Assembly: GCA_964434955.1 (NCBI GenBank)
Contig: CAYSXI010000205.1
Coordinates: 1 to 9,021 of the forward strand
Reading direction: 5' to 3'
DNA length: 9,021 nt
DNA from: JANQLU01 sp964434955
GTDB taxonomy: Bacteria > Planctomycetota > Planctomycetia > Pirellulales > Pirellulaceae
Shown: positions 1-5,625 of the stretch, piece after piece
Layout of the letters: each line of letters begins with the position of its first letter
How positions within the stretch are numbered: position 1 is the first letter of the stretch
Translations under genes and position numbers: made by a program
Notes under the pieces: model-generated
What the model saw: the letters and a program-made list of their open reading frames with translations, nothing else
Told to the model about the DNA's origin: nothing
Database searches by the model: none

Positions 1-111
1 AACGTTGTCGTCTTTGCCATTTGATTGCTCGTTGTTCGAGCAGCCGGCGATCCCGGCTCCCGCCGCTACGGCCGAAGCGGCAGTGGCTTTGAGGAAATCG
101 CGACGTTTCAT
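1..111 (-). CDS. Tat-exported lipoprotein, N-terminal fragment
   Basis: This is the first 37 codons of a gene that runs off the left edge. The protein begins MKRRDFLKATAASAVAAGAG, a twin-arginine signal with RRDFLK at residues 3-8. An alanine/glycine-rich hydrophobic stretch follows, then a lipobox-like IAGC with Cys24, then a polar linker (SNNEQSNGKDDN). This predicts Tat export followed by lipid anchoring at Cys24. The ATG at 109-111 is supported by a perfect AAGGAG 7 nt upstream. The mature domain lies outside the window, so the function cannot be told; substrate-binding proteins and Tat-dependent oxidoreductase subunits both begin this way. The gene is divergent from the M64 peptidase gene. 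Confidence 0.85.
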   Translation of the reverse strand, partial: MKRRDFLKATAASAVAAGAGIAGCSNNEQSNGKDDNV

Positions 112-118
112 GAGAATT

Positions 119-124
119 CTCCTT
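119..124 (-). promoter_or_regulatory. Ribosome binding site of the Tat lipoprotein
   Basis: The minus strand reads AAGGAG with a 7-nt spacer to the ATG at 111. It is the strongest Shine-Dalgarno match in the window and fixes the lipoprotein start. Confidence 0.8.
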
Positions 125-133
125 GTTTGAGTT

Positions 134-157
134 GTCAATTTGCAAATTCAAATTGAC
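134..157. promoter_or_regulatory. Inverted repeat with three half-sites, candidate operator
   Basis: GTCAATTTG (134-142) and CAAATTGAC (149-157) form perfect 9-bp arms around a 6-bp spacer. That spacer, CAAATT, repeats the half-site again, so the site reads CAATTTG-CAAATTC-AAATTG, with a perfect inner palindrome AATTTGCAAATT at 137-148. It lies 9 bp upstream of the lipoprotein ribosome binding site. It could be a repressor operator or a hairpin in the lipoprotein mRNA leader. No regulator gene is visible nearby, so the role is inferred. Confidence 0.4.
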
Positions 158-300
158 GGTAGCAATCCTGAACTTCGTCATTAATCTAACCCATTGGTTG
201 CCAAATTGCACCCGCAGCAAGTCCGTTAGACAACCGGAAGCAACGGGCAAAACACGCGTTCCGAATTCCTCGAAAATCGGCTATTCCTTTCTCGACTTGA

Positions 301-328
301 TTGTTTGCGTTTTTCGCGCTGTTAAAAT
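301..328 (+). promoter_or_regulatory. Candidate sigma70-type promoter for the M64 peptidase gene
   Basis: TTGTTT (301-306) and TAAAAT (323-328) are separated by 16 bp, and TGT directly precedes the -10 box as in an extended -10. This would start transcription near 335 and give a leader of about 45 nt before the ATG at 381. It is a pattern match only; planctomycete promoter consensus sequences are not well defined. Confidence 0.35.
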
Positions 329-380
329 AAGTCGATCGTCTGCCTGCCAAGACGAAATTTCTTTTTGGGGAAGGGGAAAT

Positions 381-1691
381 ATGAAACGCTCTTTATGCGC
401 GGGGCGCCGAATCAACTCGGTTTCTCGCTCGCTGGTTCTTGCGATCTGCCTGCTGCCGGCGATTGTTCTACTTGGCTCGACGTCCACGTCAGCCCAAAGC
501 AATCCATATGACACGATTTACAATCGCGGTTCGTCTGCCAACCGGGTGGACATCGTATTCATTGGCGACGGTTATCAGGCGTCCGAGCTGGAGACCGATT
601 ACGTCCAACACATCGGCGATACGCTGACTCACTTTTTTAGCAACCAGCAACCGCTAACCCGCTACGAAAACTTTTTCAACGTTCACCGTGTCAACGTCGC
701 CAGCAACGAATCCGGGGCCGATAAACCTCTGGACAATATCTATGTCGACACCGCTTTGGATGCGAGTTATTCCTGGGGAGGAAGCGTCGAACGCTGCTTG
801 TATTTCAACACCACCAAGGCCAACAATGCGGTCAACGCGGCGTTTGCGGGAACCGGGATCGACGCCGACATCCGCTTGGGAACCGTCAACGACACCAAGT
901 ACGGTGGCTGTGGCGGTTCCTGGGGAGTTTACGCCGGCGGCAATGGAGCGGCTCCCGAAATCGCACTTCACGAAATCGGACATTCATTTGCAAACTTGGC
1001 AGACGAATATTTTTACAACAACGATCACTACAACGGCGGTGAGCCCTCGGAGTGGAATGTAACCACGGTCGCAAGCGACGGGAGCGGTGGCGGAAAGTGG
1101 GATCGCTGGTACGGCTACGACGATCCCGATACAGACATTGGTCCCATTGGGTATTACGAAGGCGGTCGTTATCACGCGACCGGTATTTATCGGCCGAGCG
1201 ACAATTCAAAAATGCGGGCGCTCAACCGTCCCTTTGACGCCATCTCGCGGGAAAAATTCATTCACGACATTTATGAAGAAGTCGATCCCATCGATGCGTT
1301 TCGGGACAATACGGTTCCCTTGAATGATCCGGGGTCGTTGTGGGTCGACACGATTGACCCATCCGTGATCAATGTCGAGTGGTTCGTGGATGGCTCGTCG
1401 ATTGGACTGCACGGCGAAAACCTGGATGTGAGCACCCTCGGCCTCGGTCCTGGAATCTATGAAATCGAGGCCCGTGCCTACGACGCGATTCTGGATCATG
1501 CCTTCACGGGAAGCTCTCTCGACTGGTGGCGGTTGGATCCTGCCGAATTGGAACAGAGAGTCAGTTGGAGTGTAAGCCTGTCTGCCGTTCCCGAGCCTTC
1601 GGCGGCTTTGCTGCTGGTTTTCGCCGGTGGAATGCTCATGGTTTTTTACCGACGTCGCGGAACGTCGGCCACGGCAAAATCGCGCCTTTAG
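381..1691 (+). CDS. Secreted M64-type metallopeptidase with PEP-CTERM sorting tail
   Basis: A 436-residue predicted zinc endopeptidase resembling the peptidase M64 (IgA-protease-like) family. Residues 1-38 form a signal peptide with a hydrophobic core at about 17-32 and probable cleavage after TSA38. The catalytic motif HEIGHSFANLADEY is at 197-210: His197, Glu198 and His201 are the HExxH residues, and Asp208 is the likely third zinc ligand. After about residue 310 comes a beta-rich region, possibly Ig-like (VDTIDPSVINVEWFVDG). The C-terminus holds VPEPS (403-407), a hydrophobic segment at about 408-423 and RRR (424-426), a classic PEP-CTERM signal normally processed by an exosortase/archaeosortase-type enzyme. 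I chose the ATG at 381 because AAGGGG lies just upstream and the signal peptide starts there; the reading frame is open back to 123, but that part has no protein-like character. The gene stands alone and ends in the terminator at 1741-1770. Substrate unknown. Confidence 0.88.
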   Translation: MKRSLCAGRRINSVSRSLVLAICLLPAIVLLGSTSTSAQSNPYDTIYNRGSSANRVDIVFIGDGYQASELETDYVQHIGDTLTHFFSNQQPLTRYENFFNVHRVNVASNESGADKPLDNIYVDTALDASYSWGGSVERCLYFNTTKANNAVNAAFAGTGIDADIRLGTVNDTKYGGCGGSWGVYAGGNGAAPEIALHEIGHSFANLADEYFYNNDHYNGGEPSEWNVTTVASDGSGGGKWDRWYGYDDPDTDIGPIGYYEGGRYHATGIYRPSDNSKMRALNRPFDAISREKFIHDIYEEVDPIDAFRDNTVPLNDPGSLWVDTIDPSVINVEWFVDGSSIGLHGENLDVSTLGLGPGIYEIEARAYDAILDHAFTGSSLDWWRLDPAELEQRVSWSVSLSAVPEPSAALLLVFAGGMLMVFYRRRGTSATAKSRL

Positions 1692-1740
1692 TCGTACGAG
1701 CAAGGCCTTAGCTGGCGATGCTCGGCATCTTATTGATAGG

Positions 1741-1770
1741 AAAGCCCGGAAATCTTCCGGGCTTTTTTTT
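1741..1770 (+). terminator. Rho-independent terminator of the M64 gene
   Basis: AAAGCCCGGAA (1741-1751) pairs perfectly with TTCCGGGCTTT (1755-1765) around a 3-nt loop. A run of eight T (1763-1770) follows. It lies 50 nt after the peptidase stop codon. Confidence 0.9.
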
Positions 1771-1786
1771 GTGGGCACCGGTCAAG

Positions 1787-2028
1787 CAAACCCTACAATC
1801 TATACGAGCANNNNNNNNNNNNNNNNNNNNNNNNNNNNNNNNNNNNNNNNNNNNNNNNNNNNNNNNNNNNNNNNNNNNNNNNNNNNNNNNNNNNNNNNNN
1901 NNNNNNNNNNGAAGCGCAAGCGAGTGGTTCCAACTCTCCAACAAACCATACGAGCACAAAGCGCCAGCGACTGATTCCAACTCCCCAACAAATCCTACGA
2001 GCACAAAGCGCCAGCGAGTGGTTCCAAC
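1787..2028. repeat. Intergenic tandem repeat, 47-bp period, interrupted by the gap
   Basis: Right of the gap, one copy (1911-1957) and a second (1958-2004) match at 40 of 47 positions. A third partial copy (2005-2028) matches the second at 22 of 24. The left flank (1787-1810) ends in tacgagca like the unit ends, so it probably is a diverged first unit. The octamer tacgagca recurs at 1695, 1803, 1949 and 1996. The units contain the core aagcgc(a/c)agcga, which resembles dispersed intergenic repeats I remember from Rhodopirellula-type genomes (recollection, not checked). The stretch lies between convergent genes and has no credible gene. Confidence 0.8.
1811..1910. other. Assembly gap (100 N)
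   Basis: Exactly 100 N, the usual placeholder for a scaffold gap of unknown size. It sits inside the 47-bp repeat, which is the likely reason the assembly broke. The true length and copy number are therefore unknown, and any reading frame crossing it is meaningless. Confidence 0.98.
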
Positions 2029-2081
2029 AACTGGCCGCGCTTCATTGGAACGCGACCCCAAACACCATCGCAACTTCAAAA

Positions 2082-2870
2082 TCACTGGGCGAAACGCCGC
2101 ATCAACAAATTGGCCAAGGGCGGGCAAATCCGATCCAGCCAGACGAGGGCTTTCCCACCCGCCGAGAGAATAATCTCGCTCTTCCCCCGTTCGATGGCCC
2201 GAATCGTCTTTCGCGCGACCACGTCGGGCGGCATCGGTGTCCCAAGCTTGGGATTTTTTCCGCTTGCGTCTTCCAGAACGGAATCAAAAAACTCACTATC
2301 GGTGGTGCTTGGGCTGACCAAAAGGACATCGATCCCGTCCTTGGCCAATTCGGCGCGGAGGGAATCACTCCAACCGTGGATTGCGAATTTACTCGCGCAA
2401 TACTCACTTTTTAGAGGCACCGCTCGATGCCCTAGGACGCTGGAGACGTTCACGACGATTCCGGCCGATGACTCGCGCAAAAGCGGCAATGAGCGACGGG
2501 TCAACTCAACGGGCGCAAAGAAATTCAGTTCCATGATTTTTCGCATCCGCTCTTCGGAAGCCTGTTCGAACCGGCCAATGGCCCCAACTCCCGCGTTGTT
2601 GACCAAAACATCCATGCGATTGAATTTGGAGGTGGCGACATCCCGGATGCTTTCTTGCGTCTCTCGATCCGTAATGTCACCGATGACGCACGCAACCGAA
2701 GAACCCTGCGCCTCGATTTCCGTCGCCAGTTTACGCAATCGCTCTTCCCGACGGGCATTCAAAATCAAGCGTGTCTGCCGCTGAGCCAATTGAATCGCAA
2801 GCTCTTTCCCGATGCCGCTCGACGCACCCGTAATCACAACGACCGAATCTTTGAGTGAGCGACGAGCCAT
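2082..2870 (-). CDS. Short-chain dehydrogenase/reductase (classical SDR)
   Basis: A 262-residue NAD(P)-dependent oxidoreductase of the classical SDR family with a Rossmann fold. The cofactor motif TGASSGIG is at 14-21, with NAR at 38-40 followed by basic residues that could favour NADP. GDITD is at 64-68, the structural NNAG at 91-94 and the active-site Asn116 in MELN. Ser143/Ser144 lie in NVSS, and the catalytic Tyr157 and Lys161 in YCASK. After the active site, SPSTTDSEF (186-194) replaces the usual PG-containing loop. Length is typical for the family. There is no signal peptide, so it should be cytoplasmic. Its ATG (2868-2870) overlaps the hflX stop codon by one base, and only a weak ribosome binding site precedes it, so translation is probably coupled to hflX. 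The substrate cannot be inferred; SDR sequence alone rarely identifies it. Confidence 0.93.
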   Translation of the reverse strand: MARRSLKDSVVVITGASSGIGKELAIQLAQRQTRLILNARREERLRKLATEIEAQGSSVACVIGDITDRETQESIRDVATSKFNRMDVLVNNAGVGAIGRFEQASEERMRKIMELNFFAPVELTRRSLPLLRESSAGIVVNVSSVLGHRAVPLKSEYCASKFAIHGWSDSLRAELAKDGIDVLLVSPSTTDSEFFDSVLEDASGKNPKLGTPMPPDVVARKTIRAIERGKSEIILSAGGKALVWLDRICPPLANLLMRRFAQ

Positions 2871-4429
2871 TATCCGCTGCTTCTTGGTTCATGCGGGGCA
2901 ACCGATTCCTTGGGATTCGTCGAATCGTCCTGCCCATTGAAATTTGGCCCGTTTGCATTTGGCCCATTTGCATTTGGCCCATTTGCATTTGGCGAATCCG
3001 CAAGTTTGTCCTCGACCGTCAGGTTGGCAAGTTGCTTTGCCTCTTTCTCGTTCCGTTCGCTGGCATCTTTTTCGGCAACAATTTGCTTGGCCACCAAGTC
3101 GACGGAAATCGGAGGCTGCCGCGATTCGAACTCCTCACGATTTTCGGCGTTGCGGTGTCGAACCTCAACATTTGCCCAGTCATCCAGGCGGCCAAGGTAT
3201 TTCTGCGGGAGTCGGCACCGAACCACCAAACGATCTTCGAAATAGTCGGTTTTCTCGACATCGCCATGTTTCGAAAGGAACGCCACGAGTTTGCCGTTGG
3301 AAACGTCCGACTCCACTTCGATCGAGAGGAACGATCGGCTCAGGGCCGCACTTACGGCTTGCGCCAAATTGTCAAAGCCGTGGCGACTCCGCGCGCTGAC
3401 AACAACACTTTTCGGAAACCGATTTCGCAAACCTTCGACCACGGAAACATTTTCGACCGCATCAACCTTATTCAACACAAGCAGCGTATTTTTTTCGTCA
3501 ATTCCCAACTCTTCCAGGACTTGATTGACGGCCATGATCTGCTGAAACACCGCTGGCTGACTGGCATCGGCGACGTGCAACAACAAGTCAGCCTGGTGCG
3601 TTTCCTCAAGCGTCGCTTTAAAACTTGTCACCAAACGGTGGGGCAAATTGCGAATGAATCCGACCGTATCGCTGAGCAGAATGGGGCCCCAATTGGGCAG
3701 GTGCCAACGACGAGTCCTTGTATCCAGAGTCGCGAATAACTTGTCGGCGGCCAGGACCTCCGCCGTCGTCAGGGCATTCATCAAAGTGCTTTTGCCCGCG
3801 TTCGTGTAACCGACAAGGGAAACCGTCATGTGATCGCGCCGCGAACTCACTTGACGCTCTTTCCGATCTTCAATTTTCTTCAGCTCGGTGCGCAGATCGT
3901 GAATCCGTTTTTCGACCAAACGGCGGTCGACTTCAAGTTGCTTTTCGCCTGGCCCCCGCATACCAACACCCATCTTCAAACGCGAAAGGTGCGTCCACAT
4001 CCGTTTCAATCGGGGCAGCGAATACTCGAGCTGAGCAAGCTCAACCGCCAAGCGACTTTCGTAGGTTTGGGCCCGAGTCGCAAAGATGTCGAGGATCAAC
4101 TCGGTTCGGTCAAGCACTTTGACCTTGAGCGTTTGCTCCAGGTTTCTGGTTTGTGCCGGCCCAAGATCATTGTCGAAGATGACAATGTCCGCCGCATGAA
4201 AGTCGACCAGCGTTTTCAGCTCCTCGACTTTGCCCTTGCCGATGTAGGTCGTCGTGTCCGGCTTGTCGCGCCTTTGCACCATCTCACCGACAACCAGCGC
4301 GCCAGCGGTGGTCGCAAGCCCATCGAGTTCGCCAAGGGGGTCCTCTTCGATTGTCTCTCCGCTCAAAACGACGCGGACCAGAATGGCCACCTCATTGTCG
4401 ACGGCCTGCGCTCTATCTCGATCGTGCAC
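2870..4429 (-). CDS. hflX: GTPase HflX with extended repetitive C-terminal tail
   Basis: A 519-residue HflX-family GTPase. In characterised bacteria HflX binds the 50S subunit and splits stalled or heat-stressed ribosomes. The N-terminal HflX domain (about 14-195) carries the YIGKGK motif (62-67) and the linker motif GMRGPGEKQLEVDRR (156-170). The G domain has G1 GYTNAGKST (207-215), the G2 region ATLDTRTR (233-240), G3 DTVGF (254-258), G4 NKVD (320-323) and G5 VSAR (344-347). A C-terminal domain extends to about 427. A hydrophilic tail of some 90 residues follows, which typical HflX of about 430 residues lacks; it includes tandem PNANG repeats (480-499). The start is GTG (4427-4429), since an in-frame TAA lies 6 nt upstream and the N-terminus aligns with family expectation. 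The upstream Shine-Dalgarno (AGGAA, 13 nt away) is weak. It lies 164 nt after the YdjY-domain gene and is coupled to the SDR gene. Confidence 0.96.
   Translation of the reverse strand: MHDRDRAQAVDNEVAILVRVVLSGETIEEDPLGELDGLATTAGALVVGEMVQRRDKPDTTTYIGKGKVEELKTLVDFHAADIVIFDNDLGPAQTRNLEQTLKVKVLDRTELILDIFATRAQTYESRLAVELAQLEYSLPRLKRMWTHLSRLKMGVGMRGPGEKQLEVDRRLVEKRIHDLRTELKKIEDRKERQVSSRRDHMTVSLVGYTNAGKSTLMNALTTAEVLAADKLFATLDTRTRRWHLPNWGPILLSDTVGFIRNLPHRLVTSFKATLEETHQADLLLHVADASQPAVFQQIMAVNQVLEELGIDEKNTLLVLNKVDAVENVSVVEGLRNRFPKSVVVSARSRHGFDNLAQAVSAALSRSFLSIEVESDVSNGKLVAFLSKHGDVEKTDYFEDRLVVRCRLPQKYLGRLDDWANVEVRHRNAENREEFESRQPPISVDLVAKQIVAEKDASERNEKEAKQLANLTVEDKLADSPNANGPNANGPNANGPNFNGQDDSTNPKESVAPHEPRSSG
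2932..2991 (-). repeat. Tandem 15-bp repeat coding PNANG in HflX
   Basis: Four consecutive 15-bp units lie at 2932-2946, 2947-2961, 2962-2976 and 2977-2991. The last two are identical on the plus strand (gcccatttgcatttg), the second differs by one base and the first is degenerate. They encode PNANG-PNANG-PNANG-PNFNG at residues 480-499 of HflX. The unit is a multiple of three, so gain or loss of copies would keep the frame. Near identity at DNA level points to recent expansion by slippage or recombination. Confidence 0.95.
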
Positions 4430-4593
4430 GACTTAAGTTGGGTTCCTATTGAATGGCAGCTGGAAGCAAGTCCCACGATGTGGAACCAATCTATTTTTGC
4501 TTGAACCGGAGTTATTCAATAGTACCCAATTCGGCCGGAAGGTTCGGACTTTCCCTTTGGCATTCCTCAAGTCGCCAGAGAATTCCCCAAATG
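4430..4593. other. Spacer between YdjY-domain gene and hflX
   Basis: This 164-bp non-coding spacer separates two minus-strand genes. I see no hairpin followed by a T-run on the minus strand, so readthrough from the YdjY-domain gene into hflX is possible. I also see no convincing promoter for hflX. Confidence 0.5.
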
Positions 4594-5436
4594 TTACTTA
4601 TCGCCGGACTTTTTCGAGTCTTTGTCGGCCGATTTTTTGGGGCCGTCTACCTTCGACTTCCCATCATCTTTCTTTTTTATTTCCGGCTTAAGATAGACAT
4701 ATACCTTCGTCCCAAGGTCCGGAATTTTCTTGGAGTTGGTTTCCCAGGTGAGCGCATCATTGGAGGCGCTACTCGCAACCGGCAAGTCCAAAGTGGCGGA
4801 AGTAAAATTCGAGACGCATATAAAGTCGCCCGAATCGCCGTAGTAAACCTTTTGGCCGGTATCTGGATCGACCCAAACCTTGCTACCGCCAAACACAAAA
4901 TCCATGTCCAACTCTTTTTTGGACTTGGAGTTTTTGATCATCTCCTGGGCACGCCGCTCCACCCACTTTCCTTTTTCTTTCCAGCGAATTATTACTTTGA
5001 CTTTCGGCCCCTTGGCGGCTTTGAATTTTGGATCGAATTCCACGGGATTCCCGGGTTTGGCACCAACCGCAAGCAAGCCCGCGTGAATTTCCGAAGAACG
5101 TGCGTTGACTGACACAACGGACTCATGCGTCTTCATATCCATGGAACATGCAAACAACTCGAGCAGGCCTTCCTTCAAACAAATCTTGCCACCCACAATG
5201 ACTTGCTTCTTTTTCATGTCGGCCCAAATCTCGCGATTCTTCGCAAGTCGGATCCAGTGTTTGGGAGGTTCGAACTTTTCTTCCGTTTCCGCCTTTTTGG
5301 ATTTATCCTGCTTCCCCTCATCCGACTTTTCTTGCGTCGCATCGTCGGCCTTTGCCTTGTCCTGGGTCTGCCCGTTGGTCGTTCCAATTCCCAGCAACAA
5401 CAGACAAACGACAAAAAAGGAAATCCGAGAACTCAT
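4594..5436 (-). CDS. Secreted YdjY-domain-like protein
   Basis: A 280-residue exported protein of unknown function. Residues 1-22 form a signal peptide (hydrophobic core FFVVCLLLLGIG at 7-18, probable cleavage near NG22). A highly charged lysine/aspartate/glutamate-rich linker covers about 24-55. The folded region (about 58-252) begins IRLAKNREIWADMKKKQVIV and contains FACSMDMKTHESVV (95-108), which resembles the YdjY domain found in many secreted planctomycete proteins (recognised from memory). DPDTGQKVYYGDSGDF (190-205) may be a ligand-binding loop. A lysine-rich tail follows (253-280). Only two cysteines (87, 97) lie in the mature domain, so there is no sign of the Fe-S clusters of ferredoxin-like relatives. 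The ATG at 5434-5436 has GGAG 6 nt upstream. Possibly first gene of a unit with hflX and the SDR. Biochemical role unknown. Confidence 0.85.
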   Translation of the reverse strand: MSSRISFFVVCLLLLGIGTTNGQTQDKAKADDATQEKSDEGKQDKSKKAETEEKFEPPKHWIRLAKNREIWADMKKKQVIVGGKICLKEGLLELFACSMDMKTHESVVSVNARSSEIHAGLLAVGAKPGNPVEFDPKFKAAKGPKVKVIIRWKEKGKWVERRAQEMIKNSKSKKELDMDFVFGGSKVWVDPDTGQKVYYGDSGDFICVSNFTSATLDLPVASSASNDALTWETNSKKIPDLGTKVYVYLKPEIKKKDDGKSKVDGPKKSADKDSKKSGDK

Positions 5437-5479
5437 GGTTGTCTCCAGTGGATAATTTTCGGCAAATGGCTTATTGATA

Positions 5480-5509
5480 AAGATACGGGGCGTCAGAAGC
5501 TGCCGTCAA
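5480..5509 (-). promoter_or_regulatory. Candidate sigma70-type promoter for the YdjY-domain gene
   Basis: On the minus strand TTGACG (5509-5504) and TATCTT (5485-5480) are 18 bp apart, matching the -35 and -10 consensus at 5/6 and 4/6 positions. This predicts a start near 5473 and a leader of about 37 nt. It lies in the 189-bp divergent spacer; I found no equally good plus-strand promoter for the gene at 5626. Confidence 0.4.
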
Positions 5510-5625
5510 TGTAAAACCAGAATTTTGTTTGGGACCAGATTCAAAACCGTCGCTCCAATAGACAACGACATTTTTGAATGTTATCTCCTTAGACAAAGCA
5601 TCACGATTCGGTCCGATTTCGTCCC

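Noticed and set aside
123..380. In-frame upstream extension of the M64 peptidase from a TTG at 123
   Set aside because: The ATG at 381 has a good ribosome binding site and begins a clean signal peptide. The extension would bury that signal and covers the promoter-like and palindromic sequences.
1911..2028. CRISPR array
   Set aside because: The whole 47-bp unit is repeated, with no short constant repeat alternating with variable spacers, and there is no cas gene in the window.
1718..2173. Open frames running through the N gap
   Set aside because: They depend on unknown bases, a terminator and intergenic repeats, so they are not genes.
2110..2784. Plus-strand open frame opposite the SDR gene (224 codons)
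   Set aside because: The minus-strand SDR has every catalytic motif in order; the antisense frame has no recognisable feature.
2855..3739. Long plus-strand open frame antisense to hflX (294 codons)
   Set aside because: It is fully opposite the well-supported hflX gene, shows no family motif, and its FAFG/CIWPI-type repeats are only other frames of the PNANG repeat.
4453..5112. Plus-strand open frame antisense to the YdjY-domain gene (219 codons)
   Set aside because: The minus-strand gene has a signal peptide, ribosome binding site, promoter and domain resemblance; the antisense frame has none of these.
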